Assembly: GCA_902363575.1 (NCBI GenBank) | Contig: CABJAJ010000003.1 | Span: 248,001 to 312,000 of the forward strand | Length of the DNA: 64,000 nt | Source: Rikenellaceae bacterium | GTDB taxonomy: Bacteria > Bacteroidota > Bacteroidia > Bacteroidales > Rikenellaceae | Reading direction: 5' to 3' | In this document: one piece after another, positions 53,293 to 62,046 of the stretch | Position numbering within the stretch: position 1 is the first letter of the stretch | Layout: each line of letters begins with the position of its first letter | Program-made: the position numbers and the translations under genes | Notes under the pieces: model-generated | Seen by the model: the letters and a program-made list of their open reading frames with translations, nothing else | The model's database searches: none | Told to the model about the DNA's origin: nothing

Positions 53293-53396
53293 TCCATGTA
53301 TCTCTTAATGAGTCCGATACTTCTTTCACTTTTGTCGGAAAGTGAACTTCGATACAAAAAATTGATAATTAACGTCTTATGTCAAATAAATCTGTA

Positions 53397-53404
53397 TATC
53401 TTTG
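53397..53404 (+). promoter_or_regulatory. Orphan -7 box
   Basis: TATCTTTG fits TAnnTTTG, but the only following frame is short (MYGCMLGIAYLATINP, 53437-53487) and runs into the truncated phosphoesterase region. Possibly the front of a gene cut by a rearrangement. Confidence 0.35.
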
Positions 53405-53451
53405 TACTCAGAGCAAATTCTAATATTAACCGACTCATGTACGGCTGTATG

Positions 53452-53715
53452 TTAGGAATAGCCTACCTCGCCACAATTAACCCCTGACAAACAGGGAGTT
53501 GATATTAAAGTTGAATAGTCAAAACAGATTTTCTCGTATATCAAAGAGTAATGAACTGCTTTTTCAAACCCGATCCCGCAGTCTCCCGCTACAACGATGA
53601 CTGCATTTTCAATCTTTTGTTGCTTGAGGTTATAGGCAAGAGTTTTAAACTCACCATGTATGTCCCCGCAGACACAGAAAGATGCGTATTGTTCAGGGAT
53701 GTTGAATATGTTCAT
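53452..53715 (-). pseudogene. Truncated metallophosphoesterase
   Basis: The first 62 or so residues are a clear calcineurin-like phosphoesterase N-terminus: FCVCGDIHGEF then VVAGDCGIGFE. After YEKI (about position 53526) the sequence changes into an unrelated short tail (CFDYSTLISTP) and stops at 87 residues, so the domain with the remaining metal ligands (GNHD, H, GH) is missing. It looks like a gene cut by an insertion or recombination, and so marks a likely boundary of the accessory block. Confidence 0.7.
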
Positions 53716-53884
53716 GGTGCAAATATAATTTCAAATGAGCGAAATTGAGAGAAATCGTCTTCACAAAATTATATTTTGTCTAAACTCCTCTCCATATGAT
53801 GCTCTATTCTTATACAGTTAATCAGAATACAACAGATTATTAGTTTGAGAACATTCAGATTACTACTGAATCAGAATTTTAACA

Positions 53885-54205
53885 ATGGAGGTCATAACAA
53901 TTGAATCGAGAGCTTTTAAGCAACTAATGGATAAACTGGAGGCGTTGTCGGAATATGTTCATTCGATGGAGCGTCCTGTCGAGAATGAAGATGAAAATTG
54001 GGTAGGCAGTCGGGATATCTGCCAGTTTCTGAAGATCAGCGAACGAACATTACAACGACTGCGAGCAGACGGTAAGATTACTTACTCCTGCGTGGGTGGG
54101 AAATATTATTATCAGATTGGTCAGATTAAGAAGTTGCTCCGAGCACACATCCTAAAGAGTAACGACGAATGTTTGCAGGATTTGATAGCACATCACAAAA
54201 AATAA
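53885..54205 (+). CDS. Helix-turn-helix DNA-binding protein (excisionase-like)
   Basis: 106 residues. NWVGSRDICQFLKISERTLQRLRADGKITYSCVGGKYYYQ is a MerR/Xis-type winged helix of the HTH_17 kind that Bacteroides conjugative and mobilisable elements carry near their ends. The N-terminal 35 residues are a coiled coil. No integrase or mobilisation gene stands next to it. Confidence 0.72.
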   Translation: MEVITIESRAFKQLMDKLEALSEYVHSMERPVENEDENWVGSRDICQFLKISERTLQRLRADGKITYSCVGGKYYYQIGQIKKLLRAHILKSNDECLQDLIAHHKK

Positions 54206-54290
54206 AACTATATTTGCATCAGTAAACCAAGAAAGACAGTTTCCAGAAGGGTAAAATCCTATTAGAAAATGGTTTGCAAAAATGTCCCCA

Positions 54291-54323
54291 CCGGTGTCCC
54301 ACTTGGCGAAGTGAACCCACCGG
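54291..54323. repeat. Two-part hairpin downstream of the HTH gene
   Basis: CCGGTG/CACCGG (54291-54296, 54318-54323), an internal loop and CACTT-GGCG-AAGTG (54300-54313). It is preceded by GGTTTGCAAAAA, which resembles the TTTGC core of CTnDOT-family attachment sites. Low confidence as an att site. Confidence 0.4.
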
Positions 54324-54393
54324 AATCAAAGGGAAGTGCTTGACGAGCAAGATATAAGGAAGACAGAGGTCAGACTCCCGTTTTCCGCTCATT

Positions 54394-54431
54394 CAAAGAG
54401 GACAGCTAAATAGTTGTCCTCTTTGATTTTT
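54394..54431 (+). terminator. Intrinsic terminator
   Basis: CAAAGAGGACA (54394-54404) and TGTCCTCTTTG (54415-54425) form a perfect 11-bp stem with a 10-nt loop, followed by ATTTTTTC. Confidence 0.85.
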
Positions 54432-54715
54432 TCAGCATGCTGGGGTTTGCCCGAGCGACCCCGAATCGCCCCTTTCAGGGGAAGTCATAAGGTTTGCTAA
54501 ACTTGCTCGTGCGTAGCGCGGGCTCGGGTTTCGTTCCGCTTCTAACCAGATGATTAATCCTTACGATAAATCAGTGAGTTGCGATAATTCCGACTGAAAT
54601 TGGGAGTGGGGACAGTTGTATTGGAATTGTCCGAAAGCAGCAAGAGTGATGAACGGATCGCTTGCCGTGTTGGTGTTTCGATTCGGTTAAGTTTTGTGAT
54701 TATCCGAAAATTGCG

Positions 54716-54723
54716 TATCTTTG
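54716..54723 (+). promoter_or_regulatory. -7 box of the MNT/HEPN-type gene leader
   Basis: TATCTTTG fits TAnnTTTG, with TTTTG about 20 nt upstream as a -33 candidate. Transcription would begin about 470 nt before the coding start at 55204, giving a long leader. Confidence 0.6.
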
Positions 54724-54764
54724 CCCCTGCGAACACATTTGATTATAAAACTTTTGTAAATGGA

Positions 54765-54843
54765 CTCAAGAATGGGAACCATGCCACTAAAGGTATGCGC
54801 AGAGCCGTTGGGGAGCAATCCCGCGAACGACACCCTTCTTGAG
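54765..54843 (+). ncRNA. Three-way-junction leader RNA element
   Basis: A 79-nt fold: closing stem CTCAAGAA-T-GGG against CCCTTCTTGAG (54765-54776, 54833-54843; 11 bp, one bulge); hairpin CATGCC/GGTATG (54780-54785, 54792-54797, one G-U, loop ACTAAA); hairpin CGTT/AACG (54806-54809, 54826-54829) capped by GGG/CCC with loop AGCAAT. It follows the -7 box by about 40 nt. The shape suits a riboswitch-type aptamer, but I do not recognise a family. Confidence 0.55.
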
Positions 54844-54854
54844 CTTGCAAGAGT

Positions 54855-54909
54855 GATTGATTGTGTTCGCAGCTGCGCATCTTTTTTATTTATGCGAACA
54901 CAATCAATC
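54855..54909 (+). promoter_or_regulatory. 17-bp inverted repeat with alternative terminator-like hairpin
   Basis: Arms 54855-54871 and 54893-54909 are perfect reverse complements over 17 bp, spacer 21 nt. The left arm end and spacer also contain CGCAGCTGCG (54868-54877) followed by CATCTTTTTT, a small competing hairpin with a T-run. The two cannot form together, as in an antiterminator/terminator switch. Confidence 0.5.
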
Positions 54910-55203
54910 GTCCGCGTTCCGACGCAGACAAGCCGCAAGGCCAGCCGCAGGCGGTTCCCGCCGTGCAACTTCTCGATTCGTTTCCATTTTCATCCGCCGG
55001 ATTGACAAATAGTTGCTAATCAAGGTGCGATTTTCTTTGTTGTGCTCTGCGCACGATAAGGACAGTCCCTTTTATGCCCGTTGTGTTCGCTGCCTGAGGC
55101 AGCGGCAGGCCGAAGCCTCCCCGGGCGGAGGTCTGCAAACACGCTGCGCATATTTTCAGACCCCGCAGGCTTCGTCTGCACAGTCTTAAAAAATTGAATA
55201 AAC
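54910..55203 (+). other. Remaining leader before the MNT/HEPN-type gene
   Basis: GC-rich, with several short complementary stretches (for example TGCCTGAGGCAGCGGCAGG near 55091-55109). No gene seen. The frames on the minus strand here lack coding character. Confidence 0.4.
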
Positions 55204-56193
55204 ATGAAAACGAACCAAAACCCCGTGCAGGAACAGCCTGCGCAACCCATAGCCCCCGAAACATCCGCAACCGTTCAATCCGGACAGCCGCCCGTTCCCG
55301 TTACGGAACAACCGAATGCGCTATCCCTCCCGGAACACGAACCGGAACTGCAATCCGCTCAACCGGCCGAACAGCTTTACGATCCGAATGAAGCGGCGCA
55401 GATCGTCCGCCACCTGACCGACGGCTACTTCGATCCCGAATATATCCTGTTATTCGGCAAGCTGGTCGGCGGCACGCCCCATAGCGACGCACTGGCCTAC
55501 GACCTGCTGATGGTCGTGCGGGAAACACCCGAGTACGATTGGATTCGGGCCAAACGCATCCTGCGGTACAGGATGCCTTATCGCCACCGCAAGATCACCT
55601 ACATCAATCTCTACATCCTGCCTTTGAACTATGTCGAATCGAATTGGACGCCGTTCCTCTATTTTGCCCGTGCCGAAGGCGAAGTATTGTATTGCAACGA
55701 CCATCACCATTTCCGCCGCCCGAAGCACCCCTGCAATTTCGCCGCAGCTTACGCCGATGCCAAATTCCATTTCGACACCTACCGCACGCTCGGCTACGAC
55801 TTGATCGAACAGGCCCGGGATGCGTTCGTGGAGGGTCGCAATGTACGTTTGGGGGCGCAATTCACAGCACAGGCGATCGTTTATTTCTACCACATGCTTT
55901 ACTATGTTTATCACGGTATGGAGTTCGACCTCCACGATCCGGTGGTGATGCACGACCGGATGAGGACGCTTTCGACCAAACTGATGCTTGTTTTCGACGA
56001 CAACCACATCGAAAATATTTTCACGCTGCCTTGTCTGAAACAGGTATTGTTAAAAACACCTTACAGCGCCGAGTTTTACATGGCTCCGCAGGAATTGGAA
56101 ATGCACATGGATCGCGTCCAGAAAGCAGCAGAGATTATCGAAAGCTATGCCGAGCTAAGATTGGAACTTTATAAAGAGCTGAGCGAACGATAA
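55204..56193 (+). CDS. Nucleotidyltransferase-like / HEPN domain protein
   Basis: 329 residues. Residues 1-55 are Pro/Gln/Glu-rich and disordered. About 60-170 look like a degenerate MNT-type nucleotidyltransferase (LLFGKLVGGTPHSDALAYDLLMVV, where G-S and D-x-D of the family are partly lost). About 185-320 are helical and HEPN-like (LGYDLIEQARDAFVEGRNVRLGAQFTAQAIVYFYHMLYYVYHG). Such MNT-HEPN fusions are common in Bacteroidota and related to toxin-antitoxin pairs (family knowledge). Here both are in one chain, so it may be inactive or self-regulated. It is preceded by a long structured leader and followed by a terminator. Confidence 0.68.
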   Translation: MKTNQNPVQEQPAQPIAPETSATVQSGQPPVPVTEQPNALSLPEHEPELQSAQPAEQLYDPNEAAQIVRHLTDGYFDPEYILLFGKLVGGTPHSDALAYDLLMVVRETPEYDWIRAKRILRYRMPYRHRKITYINLYILPLNYVESNWTPFLYFARAEGEVLYCNDHHHFRRPKHPCNFAAAYADAKFHFDTYRTLGYDLIEQARDAFVEGRNVRLGAQFTAQAIVYFYHMLYYVYHGMEFDLHDPVVMHDRMRTLSTKLMLVFDDNHIENIFTLPCLKQVLLKTPYSAEFYMAPQELEMHMDRVQKAAEIIESYAELRLELYKELSER

Positions 56194-56218
56194 TAATTCG
56201 CTTGCCAAATAAGAAAGA

Positions 56219-56257
56219 GGGCTTCAGGGAGTTGTATTTTCCTGAAGCCCATTTTTT
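56219..56257 (+). terminator. Intrinsic terminator of the MNT/HEPN gene
   Basis: Perfect 10-bp stem GGGCTTCAGG (56219-56228) / CCTGAAGCCC (56241-56250), 12-nt loop, then ATTTTTT. Confidence 0.88.
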
Positions 56258-56478
56258 ATCGGCATTACGGCAGAGGCTCCGAAGCGTAAGAACGGCTTTT
56301 CATCCTCTGACGACCGGAGGTCGTATGGCCGGAAGTGTGGCGACTTTACCCACCGACCTAAGATCGAAGGGCCGGTAGTGCAACGGCTTCGGGCGGGAAG
56401 ACGGGATGTTGGGATCGGGTGTGCGGCATCGGAAGCCGGCTCGCAGCGGGCGCCGGCCCCGGAGTCCGGCGCGCCGTA

Positions 56479-57975
56479 TCACGCCGCCGGAGCGGAGGGT
56501 TCCTCGACCGTCAGGTCGAAGATTTCATAGCGGTCGAAGTCGCGCCAGTAGCGGAGTGCAAGCTCCCTGATATACTGCCAGTAGGGTTCCGTGAGGCCGC
56601 CGTACCGGGCCACGCCCTGCTGTACGTCCCGGCGGATGCGGTCGGCGTACTCGGGTTTGAGCCGCAGGCGGATGGTTTTGCCCTTGAAGCTGAAACGGGC
56701 CTCGGGCCTGACGGGGAGCTCCTCCGCCACGCGGATCAGGCCGTGGCCGAGGGTGGCGCCGGTGCTCACCTGCAGCCCGTCGTTCATGCAGCTCACGGGC
56801 GGCTTGTGGCCCGCGTAGGAGGTTACCTCGATGTCATCCACCCCGATGTTGAAGTATTCGCGGGCGCGAATCCCCATCTTGACCCCCACGGTGGCGTAAA
56901 TCCCCAGGTGGCCGTGCAGCTCGTTGGTGAGCACGCCCGCACGCCATTCGACCGGCCCGTGGCGTGCGATGGCCTCGTCGATGATCGGAGCGACCTCGGC
57001 GGCATAGAGGCCGGGATCGGTGGGGAAGCCGTAAAACACGCGGCTCTCAGCGTCGGGCTTACCCCGCAGGACGGCCGCTATCGCCGACGGTACCCGCATC
57101 GCCGCCGCCGAGTCGGTGAGCGTGCAGCGCTCGACGGTCGGAGTGATTTGCCGCACGGTGAAGAGCTCGGGGGCGAAGAGGCAGAGGGCGGCCAGCTCGT
57201 CCCAGACTTTCAGGTGCCCTTCGGCGAGGGGTGCGGTCAGGGGCGCCGTGCGGTGTGTGGCGACGATTTTTCGGGCATAGCGGTTCGGCACGGCGGCCAC
57301 GGTGTTCAGAAGGGCGGGCGTGACCGTCACCGTGCAGGCCGGGTCGGAGGTGACCACGGTTACGGGGACGCCGCTCGCCAGCACGCTGCGGGCCGCTGCG
57401 GGGTCGGTCTGCAGGTTGGCTTCCCCGGGGCTGTCGGGCAGGCTGCCGTACCAGACGACCCGGTCGATGCGGCCGGCGAGGTCGGGCCGCGCCCGCAGCA
57501 GGTCGGCAAGGTTGGTCAGGGGGCCCAGGGCGACGAAGACGATCCGCTCGTCCTCATTGTCGAAGGTTTCGGCGAGCAGCCCGCACGCGGCCGGAAAACG
57601 GCCGGGAAGGGCGGTGCTGTCGCCCCAGACGATGCGGGCGGAGCGGTCGCGCCAGACGGGAGCCGGGGCCCCGACCGCGCGGCCCTCGCCGACGGGGATT
57701 CCTTCGTGATGGAACGCGCGGAGCAGGGCAGCCGTCTGCGCCGCCGCCTGCGCGGGCGTCAGGGCCCCCTCCGAGGCGGTGACGGCCAGCACCTCCGCCT
57801 CCCGGTTGCCCAGGAGCATGCAGAGCGTGCGTAGGTCGTCGGCAGCCCCGTCGGTGTCGATCACCATATGGAAGCGGGCCTTGCCCGAATGGGCGTCCGC
57901 GCCGGGCTGCAGGAGCAGCAGGGCGGCTGCCGCAAGGAGCGTCCGCCGCAGCGGATGGGGAATGTGAAGGGTCAT
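56479..57975 (-). CDS. Nucleoside hydrolase fused to FmdE-like domain
   Basis: 498 residues with a signal peptide (LLAAAALLLLQPGADA), so exported. The N-terminal two-thirds are an inosine-uridine nucleoside hydrolase fold: DTDGAADDLRTLCML, with the D-x-D-x3-D-D calcium site in variant form, and VALGPLTNLADLL. The C-terminal 170 residues resemble FmdE-type domains (ELHGHLGIYATVGVKMGIRA, then a C-containing VSCMNDGLQVSTGATLG). The pair is probably a periplasmic enzyme that processes a nucleotide-containing ligand imported by the TonB receptor encoded just upstream (106 nt). The ligand is unknown. Confidence 0.7.
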   Translation of the reverse strand: MTLHIPHPLRRTLLAAAALLLLQPGADAHSGKARFHMVIDTDGAADDLRTLCMLLGNREAEVLAVTASEGALTPAQAAAQTAALLRAFHHEGIPVGEGRAVGAPAPVWRDRSARIVWGDSTALPGRFPAACGLLAETFDNEDERIVFVALGPLTNLADLLRARPDLAGRIDRVVWYGSLPDSPGEANLQTDPAAARSVLASGVPVTVVTSDPACTVTVTPALLNTVAAVPNRYARKIVATHRTAPLTAPLAEGHLKVWDELAALCLFAPELFTVRQITPTVERCTLTDSAAAMRVPSAIAAVLRGKPDAESRVFYGFPTDPGLYAAEVAPIIDEAIARHGPVEWRAGVLTNELHGHLGIYATVGVKMGIRAREYFNIGVDDIEVTSYAGHKPPVSCMNDGLQVSTGATLGHGLIRVAEELPVRPEARFSFKGKTIRLRLKPEYADRIRRDVQQGVARYGGLTEPYWQYIRELALRYWRDFDRYEIFDLTVEEPSAPAA

Positions 57976-58081
57976 ATCGGTTCGTTTTTGTCGTTTTCTG
58001 TCGGTCGCCTGTTCCGCCTCCAGCTCGCTGTGGATATGCGGCCGGCGGTTACCAATTGCCGGCCGGGGAGCCGGGCGGAGG

Positions 58082-59968
58082 TCAGAAATGGAGGTTCACG
58101 CCGCCCAGCGCGGTCGCCCGGGGCATCGGATAGCCGGCGTTGATTTCATAGCGCTGTGCCAGCAGGTTTTCGCCCCGCGCGAACAGTTCGAGCCAGCGGG
58201 TGACGCGGAAACTGACGGTGGCGTTCCACAGCACGAAGTCGTCGCGCGTCTCGGGCTCGGCCCGGGTGATGAGCCCGCGGATGTACTGCACGCCCGTCGA
58301 GGCGTTCCAGCGGCCCCGTGCGAAGCCGATGCTGCCATAGAGCTTGTGCTCGGGGGCGGCGACGACGGGGTATTTCATGTGGAGCCAGCTGTAATTGGCC
58401 GCCACCGTCCACGAGCGGCCGAAGGCATAGGCGAAGTCGCACTCGACGCCGTAGTTTTCGATCCGGCCCGTATTGACGTTCATCGGGCGGCCGTCCACCG
58501 GAAGGGTGCGGATCAGGTTGTCGCCGTCGATATAAAAGACATTGACCCCGTAGGAGAGGGCGCCGCCGAGCAGCCGCTGCGAGAACGAGAGCTCGTAATT
58601 CATCAGCTTTTCGGGTTTCAGGTCGGGGTTCTGGGGCGGGAACATATACATCTCGCGGATGGTGGGGAAGCGGAAACCCTTGCTCACCATCGCCTTGATC
58701 TGGGCGTTGTGCGGCAGGATGAACGACACGCCGCCCTGGGGCACCCATTCGGTGCCGGCGTGGGAGTGGTGGTCGAGGCGGATGCCGGCGTCGAGGGCCA
58801 GCCAGCGCGTGACGTGCTGGCGGAAATCGACATAGCCCGCCACCTCGTCCATCGTCTTGTCGGCGGTGGTCTTGTCGGGGTCGCCGTTGAGGAACGTGTT
58901 CCACGCCTTGCCGCCGAAGTGCTGGTAGTCCACCCCGACGGTCAGGCGGTTGCCCCGGAAGAGCGTGGCGCTCTGAAACCACGACACGCCCAGCATCTGG
59001 TCGCGCGAGTTGAACCGGTAGTCGAGCGGCTGCTCGCCCGCCGTGTAGCCGTCGTTGATGCGGTGGCGGCCCCAGTTGTAGAAGAAGCTCAGCGAGCCGG
59101 AGGTGGTGCCGTAGTCGTTGCTCAGGGCGAAGGAGGTCATACCGCGCGTGATGCGCGAGTCGTTGTCGAGAATGGGTTTGGTGACGGGGCCGGGGTTGGA
59201 GGCGTTGAAGTGGGTGACGTTCACGTCGGCATAGACGCTCCACGCCCGCCCGATCTCGTAACCCAGCTTCGCATAGCCGCCGTACTGCTCGAAGCCCATG
59301 TCGGGGCGGTGGCCGTCGGTGCGGTTGTAGGAGCCGGTGACCGTGCTGGTGAAACGGCCCGCCTTCACGCGGTTGGAGGCTTCGGTCTGAAGCGTGTTGT
59401 AGGAGCCGTAGCCGGCGTGGAGGTCGGTTCTGACGCCGTCCTGCCGCATCTTGCGCGTGACGATGTTGATTACGCCGCCCATCGCGTTGGAGCCGTAGAG
59501 CACCGAGGCGGGGCCGCGCACGACCTCCACCCGCTCGGCCAGCATCGACTGGTAGGCGTCGGCGATCGGGTGCCCCATCAGCCCCATGTACTGGGGGTGG
59601 CCGTCGATCAGCACGAGCAGCCCCGTGGTGGGGCTGTTGCCCACCCCGCGCAGGGTCATTCCGCCCGCCGCGCCGGTGGAGACGCCGTACCCCATGATGC
59701 CGCGCCCGGTGATGAAGAGCCCCGGCACCTGCTCGGTCAGGGTGGGCAGCAGCGAGGGCTGGTATTCGCTCTCGATCCGGCTGCGGTCCACGACCGAAAT
59801 GGTCATCGGCAGGAGGCGGATGTCGGTTTGGTTGCGTGTGCCCGTGACGACCACCTCGGCGATCGGGTGGACTTTCTCCCCGCGCACGCTGTCGGCCGGT
59901 TGGGAGCGCACCGCGCACAGCGGCGCCAGGCTGCCCAGCAGCAGCATGAACGTCAGTCTGGTTTTCAT
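58082..59968 (-). CDS. TonB-dependent receptor
   Basis: 628 residues from MKTRLTFMLLLGSLAPL at 59968 (ATGs at 59980 and 59998 are possible). It has a signal peptide, a TonB box-like IAEVVVTGTR, a plug domain (LPTLTEQVPGLFITGRG, MTLRGVGNSPTTGLLVLIDG, VRGPASVLYGSNAMGGVINIVTRK) and a beta-barrel ending GGVNLHF with the C-terminal Phe. It resembles BtuB/CirA-type receptors. The nucleoside hydrolase-FmdE gene follows on the same strand, so they form an uptake and processing unit of unknown ligand. Confidence 0.85.
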   Translation of the reverse strand: MKTRLTFMLLLGSLAPLCAVRSQPADSVRGEKVHPIAEVVVTGTRNQTDIRLLPMTISVVDRSRIESEYQPSLLPTLTEQVPGLFITGRGIMGYGVSTGAAGGMTLRGVGNSPTTGLLVLIDGHPQYMGLMGHPIADAYQSMLAERVEVVRGPASVLYGSNAMGGVINIVTRKMRQDGVRTDLHAGYGSYNTLQTEASNRVKAGRFTSTVTGSYNRTDGHRPDMGFEQYGGYAKLGYEIGRAWSVYADVNVTHFNASNPGPVTKPILDNDSRITRGMTSFALSNDYGTTSGSLSFFYNWGRHRINDGYTAGEQPLDYRFNSRDQMLGVSWFQSATLFRGNRLTVGVDYQHFGGKAWNTFLNGDPDKTTADKTMDEVAGYVDFRQHVTRWLALDAGIRLDHHSHAGTEWVPQGGVSFILPHNAQIKAMVSKGFRFPTIREMYMFPPQNPDLKPEKLMNYELSFSQRLLGGALSYGVNVFYIDGDNLIRTLPVDGRPMNVNTGRIENYGVECDFAYAFGRSWTVAANYSWLHMKYPVVAAPEHKLYGSIGFARGRWNASTGVQYIRGLITRAEPETRDDFVLWNATVSFRVTRWLELFARGENLLAQRYEINAGYPMPRATALGGVNLHF

Positions 59969-60190
59969 GTTTTCTCGCATTTTATAGGATTTGGTCAAAG
60001 TATGCGCCGGTTGCGGGCAGCCGCAGGCCGGCGCTCGGGGGCGTTGGAGTCGTTGGTTTGGTCATTGTCGGTAATCTTCGGTTCGCACACCTCCCCGGGG
60101 AGGATGACGCTTCCGGAACAATTTTGGTGCCAACGCTTGCAGCCTCTTCACGGCCAATAGTTTGTACGGGTGCAATCGCGTTCCGTTCGC
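59969..60190. other. Leader of the TonB receptor gene
   Basis: Contains a 14-bp palindrome CCTCCCCGGGGAGG (60090-60103) and, on the minus strand, GCATACTTTGACC close to the start, a weak -7-like box. No cobalamin-riboswitch B12 box was recognised. Confidence 0.35.
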
Positions 60191-60298
60191 GCAGGTGAAT
60201 CCTTGTGGGCAGGTGAATCCTTGTGGGCGGGTGAATTCGTGTGGGCGGATGAATTCGTATGGGCGGATGAATTCATATGGGCGGGTGGACCCGTTTGC
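60191..60298. repeat. Six 18-bp tandem repeats
   Basis: Six imperfect copies of an 18-bp unit such as GCAGGTGAATCCTTGTGG, drifting to GCGGATGAATTCATATGG. The unit length is a multiple of three, so frames stay open here (60162-60524), but the predicted protein is pure repeat and looks non-coding. Confidence 0.75.
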
Positions 60299-60525
60299 GG
60301 AGGTTGGCCGGGCCGGGCGGGTTCAGGTCGGTGCGGGGCGGGTGCCAGGGCGGGGGTCGGCGGATTCGGTAGAAGCGAATGTCGGGCTTCGGACGGTGCA
60401 GTCGGGCCGGGCAGTCGGGCCGGGCAGTCGGGTTGGGCGGTCGGGTTGGGCAGTCAGTCGGGGTAGTCAGTCGGGGCAGTCAGTCGGGGTAGTCGGGCCG
60501 GGCAGTCGGGCCGGGCGGGTTTAGG
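60299..60525. repeat. G-rich 13-bp tandem repeats
   Basis: From 60398 a 13-bp unit GCAGTCGGGCCGG repeats with substitutions to GCAGTCGGGTTGG and contracted GTCAGTCGGGG versions to about 60520. Flanking sequences (GGGCCGGGCGGGTT-type, at 60305 and 60508) are also duplicated. Strand asymmetry in G is marked. Confidence 0.7.
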
Positions 60526-61044
60526 TCGGTGCGGTGCGGGTACCGGGGGCGGGGGTGGTGGATTCTGATTGTGTGGATTCCGCGACGGTGGATTTCAGGT
60601 AAGGACGTTGGCTTGGTTGCGGGGAACGGCAGGCCGGTCGGGTAAGAGCGGTGCAGGACGGTTATGTGTTCGAGAATTTGGAATGAGGGGGCGGAGAGCA
60701 GCGTGTCAGCCGGTTCCGGTTGGGGAAAGGCAGGCAGAGATTTCGGGGGTTTCAGGCAGGCAGGATGGGGTGTCGGATAGTGGGGAGGTTTCGGGGGCGG
60801 GCAGCCGCTGTCGCTTTCCGGCGGATGCTGACCTAATGCACGGACTGCCGCTGCGGTCGTTGTTTCCCCGTGCTGCTTTTCGAGGCTGTTTCTCGGCGTT
60901 CGATACCGCCGATCCTCGGCTTCGTTTCCGCTGCCCGGCCGTCCGATATCCGGTGGCGAAACCGCCGTTCCCTTTCACGGTCGCTGCTCCTGCGCGGTCG
61001 TGGATTGCCCGGTTTTTGCAGACGAGGATAAAAAGACACATTCC
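60526..61044. other. GC-rich stretch upstream of the DUF421 gene without a clear gene
   Basis: G-rich to about 60780, then mixed. Overlapping frames (60569-61093 plus, 60706-61041 minus) are long only because of high GC. No promoter motif is obvious. Confidence 0.4.
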
Positions 61045-61719
61045 ATGTACCTCTCCATCGCGGTCAAGCTGCTTATCGGCATGCTCGGACTGATTGTTTT
61101 CCTGCGTATTTCGGGCAAGACCCAGATGGCGCAGCTCACGCCGCTCGACTCGGTGAACTCTTTTGTGCTCGGCGCTCTGGTGGGCGGAGTAATCTACAAT
61201 CCCGACACCCCCGTCTGGTACCTGCTTTTCGCGTTCGCCATTTGGACGGCCGTGAACGTCGCGCTGCGCTACATGATGCGTTTCCGCCGCCTGCGCCGCG
61301 CAATCAAGGGCGACCCGGTGATGATCGTGCGGGACGGGCGGCTGGTGCTGAGCGCATTCCGACGCAACGGTCTCGAAATGGAACAGTTCCGCACCATGCT
61401 GCGCGAGAACGGCGTCTTTTCGATGTTCGACGTGGACGACGTACGCTTTGAGCCCAACGGCCGGCTGACCATTTCGCGCCGCAACGATCCGCCCGAATCC
61501 TACCTGTTCGTCAATGTGGGCAAGGTGCTCGAGGGGGCATTTGCCCGTAGCGGAAAGAGCGAACGGTGGCTGCTACGGCAGTTGCACAGGGAGGGGTACG
61601 ACGACGTAGGGACGATTTTCTGCGCCGAGTGGTCGCCCGGCCGGGGGTTTTATATCGTGCCGATGGAGGAGTGCAAAGGTCGCAAGTCCCGGCCACAGGT
61701 CGTGCCGGAAGCCGACTGA
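61045..61719 (+). CDS. DUF421 family membrane protein (YetF/YcaP-like)
   Basis: 224 residues from MYLSIAVKLLIGMLGLIVFL at 61045 (frame opens at 61000). Two or three N-terminal transmembrane helices, then RISGKTQMAQLTPLDSVNSFVLGALVGG, the hallmark segment of DUF421, and a C-terminal cytoplasmic domain with RRAIKGDPVMIVRDGRL and LRENGVFSMFDVDDVRFEPNG. The role in the cell is unknown; stress or sporulation phenotypes are reported for relatives. Confidence 0.82.
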   Translation: MYLSIAVKLLIGMLGLIVFLRISGKTQMAQLTPLDSVNSFVLGALVGGVIYNPDTPVWYLLFAFAIWTAVNVALRYMMRFRRLRRAIKGDPVMIVRDGRLVLSAFRRNGLEMEQFRTMLRENGVFSMFDVDDVRFEPNGRLTISRRNDPPESYLFVNVGKVLEGAFARSGKSERWLLRQLHREGYDDVGTIFCAEWSPGRGFYIVPMEECKGRKSRPQVVPEAD

Positions 61720-62046
61720 GCGGCAGTTCCGGGTTATTCCTGGCACAGGTTTTCCGGCTTGCCGGATGCGGAACGGCCGGAGGAATCGGGTCGGGCGGCT
61801 GCTCCGCTTTCGCTTCGGTGTCTCTTCTGTCTGCATTGTACGGGCGGCGACGGAAAGTCCCCGGCGGGGTGGGTTGCCCGCTCCTTTACCCCACCCCATA
61901 CGTCCGGTCAGCGGACGGGTAGTCACAGACGGCATCTGCTCCCACGGAATGTGTGGCTGCGCGTGGCGGCGTCGGGAGCGGTAGGCAAGGTCGGACACAG
62001 CTTCCCGGTACGCCCTCCCACTTTCTCCGGCTCCCGCCTTCTCCGG
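61720..62046. other. GC-rich intergenic stretch between DUF421 and pyrB
   Basis: No gene seen. It contains a 22-nt segment (61949-61970) identical to one inside the linker of the pyrB fusion (62352-62373), so the low-complexity sequence has spread by duplication. Confidence 0.55.

Noticed and set aside
54241..54323. Firm attachment site for a CTnDOT-type element
   Set aside because: Only the TTTGC core and a hairpin resemble known sites; no matching second end was found in the window.
59969..60190. Cobalamin riboswitch upstream of the TonB receptor
   Set aside because: No B12-box-like conserved sequence was found; only a short palindrome is present.
60162..60524. Open frame across the tandem repeats
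   Set aside because: The predicted product is only repeat-derived, with no start signal or homology-like features.
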